Of a stretch of DNA of 64,000 nucleotides, positions 1-8,660 are shown piece by piece. Every line of letters begins with the position of its first letter. Position 1 is the stretch's first letter. Source of the stretch: Streptomyces sp. PT12 (lineage in GTDB: Bacteria; Actinomycetota; Actinomycetes; Streptomycetales; Streptomycetaceae); assembly GCF_003311645.1 (NCBI RefSeq), contig NZ_QEST01000088.1, forward strand, positions 124,001 through 188,000. Reading direction: 5' to 3'. The position numbers were made by a program, and so were the translations under genes. Below the pieces are notes generated by a model. It saw only the letters and a list, made by a program, of their open reading frames with translations, did no database searches and was not told the DNA's origin.

Positions 1-502
1 GCCCCTGGAACGCGCCGGGCGCGCGGAAGAGGCGGTCGGTGAGGTTGCCGAGCGCGCCGCCGAGCAGCAGCCCGAGCGCGACGGCCCACGGCGCGCTGTA
101 CAGCCTTCTGGCCAGCCGGATGATGACGACGATGACCGTGGCGGCGATGCAGGTGAACACGACAGTCAGCGCCTCGCCGATGCCGAACGCCGCCCCGCCG
201 TTGCGCAGCGCCTCGAAGCGGAGCCACTCGCCGAAGATGTCGATCGGCTCCTCGTGCTCCAGCCACTCGACGACCATGATCTTGGTGACCAGGTCGAGCA
301 GATACGCGAACGCCGCGACCCCGGCCAGCACGCCGACCCGCCGCCGGCCGCGCCCCGCGCCCGGCTCCGCGTCCTCGGGCCCGCCCCCGGGCTCCCGCTC
401 GTCGTCCACCGCGGCGGCCTCCGCCGAGGTGGCCTCAGGAGTGGCCTCGGCCACGTCCTCGGGGTCGTCGGGGGTCTCGATGGTCCGCTCCGCCTCGCTC
501 AC
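1..502 (-). CDS. lspA: Lipoprotein signal peptidase (signal peptidase II), C-terminus cut by window edge
   Basis: Aspartic membrane protease that removes the signal peptide from prolipoproteins after lipid attachment. The visible 167 residues start at a GTG (502) and open with a long acidic, Glu/Pro/Ala-rich cytoplasmic extension of about 50 residues. Membrane segments follow, with the family motifs [11 protein letters not shown] and NGGAAFG near residues 75-110 and [11 protein letters not shown] near residue 155, which carries the N-x-x-D catalytic region. The second catalytic Asp and the C-terminus lie beyond base 1. The gene runs away from the DksA/TraR gene 100 bp upstream, as is usual beside ileS in Streptomyces. 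Family assignment is firm; the start could be slightly different because the acidic extension is poorly conserved. Confidence 0.9.
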   Translation of the reverse strand, partial: MSEAERTIETPDDPEDVAEATPEATSAEAAAVDDEREPGGGPEDAEPGAGRGRRRVGVLAGVAAFAYLLDLVTKIMVVEWLEHEEPIDIFGEWLRFEALRNGGAAFGIGEALTVVFTCIAATVIVVIIRLARRLYSAPWAVALGLLLGGALGNLTDRLFRAPGAFQG

Positions 503-601
503 GGGATGAGGGTACGCCACGCCAGTGCGAACACCGGAAATCCGCTCCGTCGGCCGCCCCGGCCAACGGACGCGTCGGCGCCGGGGGCCACCGGACGCTG
601 C

Positions 602-1078
602 CTAGAGCCGCCGCTCCTGCTTCTGTTTGCAGTCCACGCACAGGGTCGCCCTCGGGAAGACCTGCATCCTGGCCTTGCCGATCGGGTTACCGCAGCTCTC
701 GCACAGGCCGTAGGTCCCGGCCTCGAGGCGCTTCAGGGCGCGCTCGGTCTGGTAGAGCATCTCCCTGGCGTTGCTCGCGAGGGCCATCTCGTGCTCGCGC
801 GTGACGTTCTTGGTGCCGGTGTCGGCCTGGTCGTCGCCCGCGCCGTCGCCCGAGTCGCGCATCAGCCCGGTCAGCGCCTCCTCGACGGACCTGATCTCCC
901 CGCGCAGCCGGTCGGCCTCGACCGTCAGCTCGTCCCTGGCCTGGGCGACCTCCGCCGCCGTCCAGGGCTCCTCACCCGACCTGACGGCGAGATCGCCGGG
1001 AACGGCCGGCGCCGCGGCGCGGACCGACGGCACCGGGGGAACCGGTTCACCCGCCGTCCCCTTCTTCGCTGCCACCAT
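602..1078 (-). CDS. DksA/TraR-family C4 zinc-finger protein
   Basis: 158-residue protein with an Ala/Pro-rich N-terminus, a charged coiled-coil centre (about residues 55-120) and a C-terminal DksA/TraR zinc finger. The four metal-binding cysteines are in CESC and CVDC, about 20 residues apart. Proteins of this family bind the RNA polymerase secondary channel in proteobacteria; in actinobacteria the role is less clear. The ATG at 1078 is chosen because a good ribosome site (AAGGAG, around 1088) precedes it, although the frame stays open upstream to 1438. It is divergent from the ileS T-box leader and upstream of lspA on the same strand. Confidence 0.85.
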   Translation of the reverse strand: MVAAKKGTAGEPVPPVPSVRAAAPAVPGDLAVRSGEEPWTAAEVAQARDELTVEADRLRGEIRSVEEALTGLMRDSGDGAGDDQADTGTKNVTREHEMALASNAREMLYQTERALKRLEAGTYGLCESCGNPIGKARMQVFPRATLCVDCKQKQERRL

Positions 1079-1249
1079 GGCGTCGGCTCCTTCACATAGT
1101 GTGATCTTGCTCGCGAATCGTGACCGGAACGATAAATCGACCGGGTGGGCGCGGCAACGGGGGCGCGCCGGTCTCCCTGCCTTGTGCCCCGCCCGGCCCC
1201 CGGTGTAACCGGTGCCCACCCGCCGCGAGCGGACCGTACACTGGGGGCA

Positions 1250-1500
1250 GCGAAAGGCGTTGATGGGGACGAGTAGCGCCGTCAAGCCGCCACGAGCGAC
1301 CCGGGGGCGGTGTGAGCCCGGGGGCGGACGCGGTGTGAAGATCACCCCGGAGCCGTCGGCAGAAAGCTCTTCGAGCGAGTAGATCCGGCGTCGCGGCCCA
1401 ATGAGCGGGCCAGGGGCACCGGCCGTCACGGCGGCCACGCGCCCCGGCCAAGGAGGGTGGTACCGCGGGAGCGCTCGCTCTCGTCCCTCCGTCGGAGATC
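1250..1500 (+). promoter_or_regulatory. Ile-specific T-box riboswitch in the ileS leader
   Basis: The leader holds the conserved T-box sequence AGGGTGGTACCGCG at 1454-1467, whose TGGT pairs with the free NCCA end of uncharged tRNA. Stem I begins around 1250 with the GATGGGGACGAGTAG stretch (GA and AGUA motifs). A candidate specifier ATC (isoleucine) lies at 1341-1343 between GTGAAG and ACCCCGG. No U-tract terminator follows. Instead a pyrimidine block (TCCCTCC, 1484-1490) can pair with the ribosome site GGAGGA at 1517-1522, so this is the actinobacterial translational type, releasing the ribosome site when tRNA-Ile is uncharged. A promoter -10 candidate TACACT sits at 1237-1242. Exact 5' boundary is approximate. 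Confidence 0.92.
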
Positions 1501-1529
1501 ACGACGTGTGTCCGCCGGAGGACGATCCG

Positions 1530-4500
1530 ATGACGCAGTACCGCCACATCCCAGCGCAGGTCGACCTGCCCGCGCTCGAACACGAGGTGCTTGAGCTGTG
1601 GCAGGCGAGCAAGACGTTCGCCCGCAGCGTCGAGCAGTCCGCGGGCCGCCCCGACTGGGTGTTCTACGAGGGCCCGCCCACCGCCAACGGCATGCCGGGG
1701 GCCCACCACATCGAGGCGCGCGTCTTCAAGGACGTCTTCCCCCGCTTCAAGACGATGCGCGGCTTCCACGTCACCCGCAAGGCGGGCTGGGACTGCCACG
1801 GCCTGCCGGTCGAGCTGGCCGTGGAGAAGGAGCTCGGCTTCACCGGCAAGCAGGACATCGAGGCGTACGGCATCGCCGAGTTCAACGCCAGGTGCCGCGC
1901 GTCCGTGACGCGGCACACCGACGCGTTCGCCGAGCTCACGAACCGCATGGGGTACTGGGTCGACCTCGACCACGCCTACCGCACGATGGACCCCGAGTAC
2001 ATCGAGTCCGTGTGGTGGTCGCTCAAGGAGATCTTCGGCAAGGGCCTCCTCGGCCAGGACCACCGCGTCGCCCCCTGGTGCCCGCGCTGCGAGACCGGCC
2101 TGTCCGACCACGAGCTGGCGCAGGGCTACGAGACGGTCGTCGACCCCTCGGTCTATGTGCGCATGCCGCTGGTCTCCGGGCCCCTGGCGGGCGAGGCGTC
2201 GCTGCTCGTGTGGACGACCACGCCCTGGACGCTCGTCTCCAACACCGCCGTCGCCGCCCACCCCGGCGTCACCTATGCCGTGGCCACCGACGGCACCGAG
2301 CGCCTCGTCGTCGCCGAGCCGCTGCTCGCCGCCGCGCTGGGCGACGGCTGGACGGCCACGGGGCAGACGTTCACCGGCGCCGAGATGGAACGCTGGTCCT
2401 ACCGCCGCCCGTTCGACCTCGTGGACTTCGGGGGCGCACAGGCGCACTACGTGGTGAACGCCGAGTACGTCACCACCGAGGACGGCACGGGCCTGGTCCA
2501 CCAGTCGCCCGCGTTCGGCGAGGACGACCTCGTCACATGCCGCGCCTATGGCCTCCCCGTGGTCAACCCCGTGCGCGCCGACGGCACGTTCGACGAGGGG
2601 CTTCCGCTGGTCGGCGGGCAGTTCTTCAAGAAGGCCGACGAGGCGCTGGTCGCCGACCTCGCCGAGCGCGGGCTGCTGTTCCGGCACCTGCCCTACGAGC
2701 ACAGCTATCCGCACTGCTGGCGCTGCCACACCCCCCTGCTCTACTACGCACAGCCCGCCTGGTACATCCGCACCACCCGCGTGAAGGACGCGCTCCTGCG
2801 GGAGAACGAGCGGACGACGTGGTACCCCGAGTCGATCAAGCACGGGCGCTACGGCGACTGGCTCACCAACAACGTCGACTGGGCGCTGTCCCGCAACCGC
2901 TACTGGGGTACCCCGCTGCCCATCTGGCGCTGCGACGCGGGCCATCTCACGTGCGTCGGCTCGCTCGCCGAGCTCTCCGAGCTCTCGGGCGCCGACCAGT
3001 CGGGCCTCGACCCGCACCGCCCGTTCATCGACGAGGTCGTCTTCGGCTGTCCCGAGGACGGCTGCGACGCGACGGCCACACGCGTCCCCGAGGTGATCGA
3101 CGCGTGGTACGACTCGGGCGCGATGCCGTTCGCGCAGTGGGGCTACCCCTACCGGAACCGCGAGGCGTTCGAACGCCGTTACCCCGCCCAGTACATCTGC
3201 GAGGCGATCGACCAGACCCGCGGCTGGTTCTACACGCTGATGGCCGTCGGCACCCTGGTCTTCGACCGCTCCTCCTACGAGACCGTGGTCTGCCTCGGCC
3301 ACATCCTCGCCGAGGACGGCCGCAAGATGTCCAAGCACCTCGGGAACATCCTGGAGCCCATCCCGCTCATGGAGCGGCACGGCGCCGACGCCGTGCGCTG
3401 GTTCATGGCGGCGGGCGGCTCGCCCTGGTCGGCCCGCAGGGTCGGGCACGGCACTATCCAGGAGGTGGTCCGCAAGACGCTGCTGACCTACTGGAACACC
3501 GTCGCGTTCCAGGCCCTGTACGCCAGGACGTGCGGCTGGGCCCCGTCGGACGCCGACCCGGCGCCCGCGGAGCGGCCGTTGCTCGACCGCTGGCTGCTCA
3601 GCGAGCTCAACGCCCTGACGGACATGGTCACCCAGGCCATGGACAACTTTGACACCCAGCGCACGGGCAAGCTCATCTCCACGTTCGTCGACGACCTCTC
3701 CAACTGGTACGTCAGGCGTTCACGCCGCCGCTTCTGGCAGGGCGACCCGGCGGCGCTGCGCACGCTGCACGACGTGCTGGAGACCGTGACGCGGCTGATG
3801 GCCCCGATCGTGCCCTTCGTGACCGAACGCGTCTGGCAGGACCTGATCGTCCCCGTGACCCCTGGCGCCCCCGACTCGGTGCACCTGGCGTCCTGGCCCG
3901 AGGCGGACCCGTCGCTGGTCGACCCGGATCTGTCGCGCGACATGCTGCTGGTGCGGCGCCTGGTGGAGCTCGGCAGGGCCACGCGCGCCGAGTCGGGCGT
4001 GAAGACGCGCCAGCCGCTCTCCCGCGCGCTGGTCGCGGCGCAGGGCTTCGAGCTACTCGACGACGACCTGCGCGAACAGATCGCCGAGGAACTGAACGTC
4101 GCCACGCTGGCCTCGCTCTCCGAGATGGGCGGCTCGCTCGTGGACACCTCGGCCAAGGCCAACTTCCGTGCGCTCGGCCGCCGTTTCGGCAAGGGCACCC
4201 AGCCGGTCGCCCGGGCCATCGCCGAGGCGGACGCCGCCGCGCTCTCCGCGGCGCTGCGCGCGGGCACGGCCACGGTCACGGTGGACGGCGATGAGGTGGC
4301 CCTGTCGCCCGAGGAGGTCATCATCACCGAAACGCCGCGCGAGGGCTGGTCGGTGGCCTCCGACACCGGGGCGACGGTGGCGCTCGACCTGGAGATCACG
4401 CCCGAGCTGCGCCGCGCTGGCCTGGCCCGCGACGCGATCCGGCTGATCCAGGACGCCCGCAAGAACAGCGGCCTCGAGGTGACCGACCGGATCGAGGTCC

Positions 4501-4703
4501 GCTGGAGCGCGACCGACGGCGAGACCGCGCGCGCCCTGGCCGACCACCGGGACCTGATCTCCGCCGAGGTGCTGGCCACCGGCTTCACCGAGGTCGAGGG
4601 CGGGGCCGAGGGCGAAGGTGAACGGGAAGGTGAACGCGCGGGCTGGGGCGAGCCGTTCGGCGAGGGAGTGCTTGGCGCGACGTTCCGCCTGCGGCGCGCA
4701 TGA
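1530..4703 (+). CDS. ileS: Isoleucyl-tRNA synthetase
   Basis: Class I aminoacyl-tRNA synthetase that charges tRNA-Ile. It has 1057 residues, the length of the longer eukaryote-like IleRS subtype. The HIGH signature is degenerate (GAHH, about residues 57-60) and the second signature is KMSKH at about 599-603. The CP1 editing domain lies between them, with cysteines CWRCH at about residue 395. The ATG at 1530 is preceded by GGAGGA seven bases upstream; the frame is open back to 1401 but that stretch is T-box leader. The last 25 residues are Glu/Gly-rich. Regulation is by the tRNA-Ile-sensing T-box immediately upstream. IleRS2-type enzymes are often mupirocin-tolerant, but that is only an inference here. 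Confidence 0.97.
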   Translation: MTQYRHIPAQVDLPALEHEVLELWQASKTFARSVEQSAGRPDWVFYEGPPTANGMPGAHHIEARVFKDVFPRFKTMRGFHVTRKAGWDCHGLPVELAVEKELGFTGKQDIEAYGIAEFNARCRASVTRHTDAFAELTNRMGYWVDLDHAYRTMDPEYIESVWWSLKEIFGKGLLGQDHRVAPWCPRCETGLSDHELAQGYETVVDPSVYVRMPLVSGPLAGEASLLVWTTTPWTLVSNTAVAAHPGVTYAVATDGTERLVVAEPLLAAALGDGWTATGQTFTGAEMERWSYRRPFDLVDFGGAQAHYVVNAEYVTTEDGTGLVHQSPAFGEDDLVTCRAYGLPVVNPVRADGTFDEGLPLVGGQFFKKADEALVADLAERGLLFRHLPYEHSYPHCWRCHTPLLYYAQPAWYIRTTRVKDALLRENERTTWYPESIKHGRYGDWLTNNVDWALSRNRYWGTPLPIWRCDAGHLTCVGSLAELSELSGADQSGLDPHRPFIDEVVFGCPEDGCDATATRVPEVIDAWYDSGAMPFAQWGYPYRNREAFERRYPAQYICEAIDQTRGWFYTLMAVGTLVFDRSSYETVVCLGHILAEDGRKMSKHLGNILEPIPLMERHGADAVRWFMAAGGSPWSARRVGHGTIQEVVRKTLLTYWNTVAFQALYARTCGWAPSDADPAPAERPLLDRWLLSELNALTDMVTQAMDNFDTQRTGKLISTFVDDLSNWYVRRSRRRFWQGDPAALRTLHDVLETVTRLMAPIVPFVTERVWQDLIVPVTPGAPDSVHLASWPEADPSLVDPDLSRDMLLVRRLVELGRATRAESGVKTRQPLSRALVAAQGFELLDDDLREQIAEELNVATLASLSEMGGSLVDTSAKANFRALGRRFGKGTQPVARAIAEADAAALSAALRAGTATVTVDGDEVALSPEEVIITETPREGWSVASDTGATVALDLEITPELRRAGLARDAIRLIQDARKNSGLEVTDRIEVRWSATDGETARALADHRDLISAEVLATGFTEVEGGAEGEGEREGERAGWGEPFGEGVLGATFRLRRA

Positions 4704-4709
4704 CCGAAG

Positions 4710-4745
4710 GGCCGGGGCCCGGACCTCGCGGTCCGGGCCCCGGCC
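4710..4745. terminator. Bidirectional terminator between ileS and divIVA
   Basis: Perfect 16 bp inverted repeat (GGCCGGGGCCCGGACC, 4-base loop TCGC) seven bases after the ileS stop and 40 bases after the divIVA stop on the other strand. It has no T-tract, as is common in Streptomyces terminators. Confidence 0.85.
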
Positions 4746-4784
4746 CGTGATATGCCGAACGCCGTCAGGCGGCGCGGAGGCGCG

Positions 4785-6011
4785 TCAGTTGTCGTCCTCG
4801 TCGATCAGGAAGCCGCGCATCGGCGAGGGAGCCTGCTGCATCGGCTGCGGACCCTGCGGCCGCACCGGCGCCATCGGCTGCGTCATCGCGGGCGACATCT
4901 GCTGCTGGCCGCCGTACGAGGGCGGGCCCGAGGGGCCGCCATGACCACCGTGGCCACCATGGCCGCCATGACCGCCCATCGGCTGGTTTCCGCCGAGGGA
5001 CTGGTGGCCGCCCATGCCCGCGCCAGGCCCGGCCGGGGCGCCCGCGGAGGCGAGCGACGGCTGCGGAGGAGCGGGGAGCGAGGGGGCCGCGGGCGAGCGC
5101 GGCGGGGCGAGCGAGTCGTCGGACTGGCTCTCCAGCTGCCTCAACTGGCTCTCCAGGTACGACTTCAGGCGCGTGCGGTACTCGCGCTCGAAGCCGCGCA
5201 GGTCCTCGACCTTGCGCTCCAGCGTGGCGCGGGCGGACTCCAGGGAGCCCATCGCGACGCGGTGCTTCTCCTGCGCGTCCCGCTCCAGCGCGTCGGCCTT
5301 GGCGCGGGCGTCCCGCTCCAGGCCCTCGGCGCGGCTGCGCGCCTCACCGACGATCTTGTTGGCCTCGGAACGGGCCTCCGCGATCGCCTGGTCCGCGGTC
5401 TGCTGGGCCAGCGAAAGCACGCGGGCCGCGCTCTCGTTGCCGCCCTGCTGCTGCGGCATGCCGGGACCGCCCATGCCGGGGCCACCCATGCCGGGAGGGC
5501 CACCGAGTCCCTGACCGCCCATGCCACCACCGGGCAGAGCCTGCCCGCCATGGGTGCCGTGGCCGCCCATCGGCACCGGGGCGCCGGGGTGACCCTGCGG
5601 CCCACCGGGGCCCATCGGACCGCCGGGGCCGCCATGGCCCATCGGGCCAGGACCGCCGGGGTGGCCCTGGGGACCACCGGGGCCGGCGGGAAGTTGCGGA
5701 GGGCCGCCCATCTGCTGCTGGTGCTGCTGCTGGTGCTGCTGATGCTGCTGGGGACCCGGACCCGATATGGCCGACATGGGCCCGCCCGGGCGGTCCTGCG
5801 GGTCGGGCTTCCGCATGTTCTGCTGGTTCTGCGCGGCAGCCCGGGTCGCGGCGGCCAGCTTCGCGCGGAGATCCTCGTTCTCCCTGAGCAGCCGGGTCAG
5901 CTCTGCCTCGACCTCGTCGAGGAAGGCGTCGACCTCGTCCTCGTCATAGCCTTCTCGGAGTCGGACGGTGGTGAACTGCTTGTTCCTCACGTCCTCGGGG
6001 GTCAGCGGCAT
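4785..6011 (-). CDS. divIVA: DivIVA / Wag31 polar growth protein
   Basis: Coiled-coil scaffold that marks curved membrane at hyphal tips and directs polar wall growth in actinomycetes. 408 residues. The N-terminal DivIVA domain (about residues 1-60, beginning MPLTPEDVRNKQF) carries the membrane-binding and first coiled-coil region. Residues about 75-195 are a low-complexity linker rich in Gly, Pro, Met, His and Gln with HQQ and GGPGM repeats. A second coiled coil spans about 195-300, and the tail is again Gly/Pro/His-rich. This large size and linker are typical of Streptomyces DivIVA compared with about 260 residues in mycobacteria. ATG start has GAGGTGA upstream. Last gene of the division cluster, ending at the shared terminator. 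Confidence 0.97.
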   Translation of the reverse strand: MPLTPEDVRNKQFTTVRLREGYDEDEVDAFLDEVEAELTRLLRENEDLRAKLAAATRAAAQNQQNMRKPDPQDRPGGPMSAISGPGPQQHQQHQQQHQQQMGGPPQLPAGPGGPQGHPGGPGPMGHGGPGGPMGPGGPQGHPGAPVPMGGHGTHGGQALPGGGMGGQGLGGPPGMGGPGMGGPGMPQQQGGNESAARVLSLAQQTADQAIAEARSEANKIVGEARSRAEGLERDARAKADALERDAQEKHRVAMGSLESARATLERKVEDLRGFEREYRTRLKSYLESQLRQLESQSDDSLAPPRSPAAPSLPAPPQPSLASAGAPAGPGAGMGGHQSLGGNQPMGGHGGHGGHGGHGGPSGPPSYGGQQQMSPAMTQPMAPVRPQGPQPMQQAPSPMRGFLIDEDDN

Positions 6012-6060
6012 CTCTTCACCTCAACGTAATTCGTCGGCATATCGGCTAGACCGTACTCGT

Positions 6061-6345
6061 TCACAGCCCGGCCACGACGCTGATCAGGATGTAGACGATG
6101 ATCATGAGTACGAAGAAGGACAGATCGAGCGCCACGCCCCCGAAACGCAACGGTGGGATGGCCTTCCGCAGCGCCTTCAGTGGCGGATCGGTGACAGTGT
6201 AGGTGGCTTCCAGGGCCACGACCATCGCCCTGCCGGGGCTCCACGAACGCGCGAACATGAACACGTAGTCCATGACCAGGCGAAAGAGCAGCAGGCCGAG
6301 CAGGCAGTACAAGGCAATCAGGACCACCTGTTGAACGATGCCCAT
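6061..6345 (-). CDS. YggT-family membrane protein
   Basis: 94-residue integral membrane protein with two hydrophobic segments (about residues 5-30 and 70-92) flanking a short loop containing the family signature TDPPLKALRKAIPP at about residues 52-65. YggT proteins are found between sepF and divIVA in many Gram-positives; the molecular role is not settled, though osmotic and division links are reported. Same strand as its neighbours, 72 bp after sepF and about 50 bp before divIVA. Confidence 0.93.
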   Translation of the reverse strand: MGIVQQVVLIALYCLLGLLLFRLVMDYVFMFARSWSPGRAMVVALEATYTVTDPPLKALRKAIPPLRFGGVALDLSFFVLMIIVYILISVVAGL

Positions 6346-6417
6346 CCTGCCTGTCCCTCTCCCCTTGTCTCATGCTCCGGCCGGGCGGCCGAAGCAGCGT
6401 CTTCCGGTGTCCTGTCG

Positions 6418-7041
6418 TCAGCTCTGGTTGAAGAACCCGCCCTCCGCGATGCGGGCCTTGTCCTCCGCCGTTACATCGACGTTAGCAGGCGACAGCAGGA
6501 ACACCTTCTGCGTCACCCGCTCGATGCTGCCATGGAGACCGAAGACCAGACCAGCGGCAAAATCGACAAGTCGCTTTGCATCCGTGTCGTCCATCTCCGT
6601 GAGGTTCATGATCACGGGAGTGCCCTCGCGGAAGTGTTCCCCGATGGTACGGGCCTCGTTGTACGTCCTTGGGTGGAGCGTGGTGATCCTGTACGGCTCC
6701 CGCTCTGACACGACCTTGGGCATGATCACCGGCGCGCTCTTCTCCAGGTTCTGTCGTTCGGATGTGATGGAAGACACGGGAGCGATCCTCCCGGGCCGTC
6801 TGCTTTCGGCCAGCACGGGAGCGGGTGTTGGCTCCGGCTCCCGCGGCGCTGGGGGGTGCACGACCCGCACCGGCTCCTCGGCCCGCTCCCGCCGCGGGGG
6901 CTCGTGCGCCGGCTGGCGCCTGCCCCGTTCGGGCTCGGGCTCCGGCTCGAACTCGTCATCGGGGCCGTAGCCCGCGCGGTCGTAGCCGTCGTCCTCCACG
7001 AGGCCGAGGTAGACCGCCATCTTGCGCATCGCGCCAGCCAT
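6418..7041 (-). CDS. sepF: SepF cell-division protein
   Basis: FtsZ-binding protein that anchors the Z ring to the membrane; in actinobacteria it substitutes for the missing FtsA. 207 residues. An N-terminal amphipathic segment ([10 protein letters not shown]) binds membrane, followed by an acidic/Arg-rich linker (about residues 15-95). The conserved SepF domain (about 110-200) contains [16 protein letters not shown] and [12 protein letters not shown] at 7041 is preceded by GGAGGA. The 123 bp upstream gap contains a short dyad CCCACTTAGGTGGG (7109-7122) of unknown role and may hold a promoter. Confidence 0.96.
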   Translation of the reverse strand: MAGAMRKMAVYLGLVEDDGYDRAGYGPDDEFEPEPEPERGRRQPAHEPPRRERAEEPVRVVHPPAPREPEPTPAPVLAESRRPGRIAPVSSITSERQNLEKSAPVIMPKVVSEREPYRITTLHPRTYNEARTIGEHFREGTPVIMNLTEMDDTDAKRLVDFAAGLVFGLHGSIERVTQKVFLLSPANVDVTAEDKARIAEGGFFNQS

Positions 7042-7164
7042 CGACTGCGTCCTCCGCTCCCTGGTGGATCGGCTCCGATCTGCCCGGGCCGCGGATCCAC
7101 GTAACCTGCCCCACTTAGGTGGGATTGACCATATTTTCGACTCTGGGGCCCTCGCCTGGCGACG

Positions 7165-7896
7165 TTACCCGAGGGCGGGGCGGACTCCGAGCACCGCGCT
7201 GCCCACGCGCACGTGTGTCGCTCCCGCGGCGACGGCGTCCTCCAAGTCCGCACTCATACCTGCCGAGACCATGTTCGCAGCAGGATGGTCGGCGCGCAGG
7301 TCCCTTGCGATTTCCGCAAGCCGCTCGAAAGCGGCATCCGGCGAACCGGCGTACGCACCCGCGAGCGGCGCGACGGTCATCAGACCGGCGAGCCGCAGCC
7401 CCGGAGCGGCCGCGACCGCGGCCGCCAACTCGCCCACGCCGTCAGGCGCGACACCCCCGCGGCCACCGCCGAGGCCCGACTCCTTCTCCAACGCCACCTG
7501 AAGCAGACAGTTGAGGGGCGCACGCCCGGCGCTCGTGACAGCGGAGGAGAGCGCGGACACCAGCTTCGCGCGGTCCACCGAGTGCACATAGTCCGCGTAG
7601 GAGAGGACGGAGCGCACCTTGTTGGTCTGCAACTGCCCCACAAAGTGCCAGGTCAGCGGGAGATCGGCACACGCGGCCGCCTTCGCCGACGCCTCCTGGT
7701 CGCGATTCTCCGCAACGTCGCGCACCCCGAGATCCACCAGCGTGCGGACGTCATCGGCGGGGTAGGTCTTGGTCACCACGACGAGCGTCACCGACTCCCG
7801 CGCGCGCCCCGCGGCCTCGCACGCGCGGGCGATGCGCCTCTCCACGCGTGCGAGCCCTTCGGCCAGTTCGGCCCGGCGCCGCTCCGGCGCGCTCAT
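7165..7896 (-). CDS. YggS-type pyridoxal-phosphate homeostasis protein
   Basis: 243-residue single-domain PLP-binding protein of the YggS/PROSC family, an alanine-racemase-like TIM barrel with no known catalytic reaction. The PLP lysine is in VVVTKTYPADDV at about residue 36. The SAGMSADLEDAV and THVRVGSAVLG blocks near the C-terminus bind the phosphate. The ATG at 7896 overlaps the pgeF stop as ATGA, giving tight coupling. Its place between pgeF and sepF is the standard actinobacterial order. Confidence 0.95.
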   Translation of the reverse strand: MSAPERRRAELAEGLARVERRIARACEAAGRARESVTLVVVTKTYPADDVRTLVDLGVRDVAENRDQEASAKAAACADLPLTWHFVGQLQTNKVRSVLSYADYVHSVDRAKLVSALSSAVTSAGRAPLNCLLQVALEKESGLGGGRGGVAPDGVGELAAAVAAAPGLRLAGLMTVAPLAGAYAGSPDAAFERLAEIARDLRADHPAANMVSAGMSADLEDAVAAGATHVRVGSAVLGVRPALG

Positions 7897-8627
7897 GACG
7901 CGGCCAGCCACACGTAGCTCGCCTGCCGACCGGTCGGTCGCTCGCGGCGGTGGGAGAAGTGGTCGGCCGACTCGAGCGTGCAGACCGGGGAGAGCGTCAC
8001 ATCGGTGACGCCCGCGGCGTTCAGCTGGATCAGCACCCCGGCCGGGATGTCGACGGCCGGAGTCCCGGCGCGGGTCGTCGCCGCGCACCCCGGCACCCGC
8101 TCCTCCGCGTCGTCGCGCATCTCCCCCGGCACCTCGTAGCACCGCCCGCACACCGAAGGGCCGGTGCGGGCCGCGATCCGGCCCGGCTCCGCGCCGAGCG
8201 CGCGCATCGCGGCGATCGTCTCGGGGACCACCCCGGCCAGCAGCCCCGGGCGCCCGGCGTGCGCCGCGCCCACGACCCCGGCGACCGGATCGGCCAGAAG
8301 CACCGGCGTGCAGTCGGCGGTGATCACCGCGAGCGCGAGCCCCCGGCGCGCGGTGACCACGCCGTCCGCCTCGGGCGCGACCCCGTCGGGCCACGGGTCG
8401 CCCGCGACCACGACCCTGCTTCCGTGTACCTGGCGCAGCCAGCGGACCGAGGCGGGGTCGAGGCCCGCGGCCTCGGCGGCCAGCTTGCGGTTGGCCAGGA
8501 CGGCGGAGGGGTCGTCCCCCACCGCGCCCCCCACGTTCAGGCTCTCATACGGAGCGGCGCTCACCCCGCCCCACCGGTCGGTGAAGGCGAAGTGCGCGCC
8601 GCTCGCTGTGGACTGCCGCTCTATCAC
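7893..8627 (-). CDS. pgeF: YfiH/PgeF laccase-domain peptidoglycan editing factor
   Basis: 244-residue CNF1/YfiH-like protein. Members are copper or zinc proteins variously described as multicopper polyphenol oxidases, purine nucleoside phosphorylases, or as the PgeF hydrolase that removes mis-made UDP-MurNAc-L-Ser. The metal ligands expected for the family are visible: His in RQVHGS (about 68), Cys in ADCTPV (about 106) and His in AAHAG (about 123). The position directly after ftsZ in a wall-synthesis cluster fits the editing role. The stop overlaps the yggS start. Confidence 0.9.
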   Translation of the reverse strand: MIERQSTASGAHFAFTDRWGGVSAAPYESLNVGGAVGDDPSAVLANRKLAAEAAGLDPASVRWLRQVHGSRVVVAGDPWPDGVAPEADGVVTARRGLALAVITADCTPVLLADPVAGVVGAAHAGRPGLLAGVVPETIAAMRALGAEPGRIAARTGPSVCGRCYEVPGEMRDDAEERVPGCAATTRAGTPAVDIPAGVLIQLNAAGVTDVTLSPVCTLESADHFSHRRERPTGRQASYVWLAAS

Positions 8628-8660
8628 TGTGACGTCATACCGTGCGCGGGGCCGCCGCGG

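Noticed and set aside
1092-3449. 785-codon open frame opposite ileS on the minus strand
   Set aside because: Low-complexity Arg/Ala/Gly peptide without domains; it is the antisense shadow of ileS, whose frame has all synthetase motifs.
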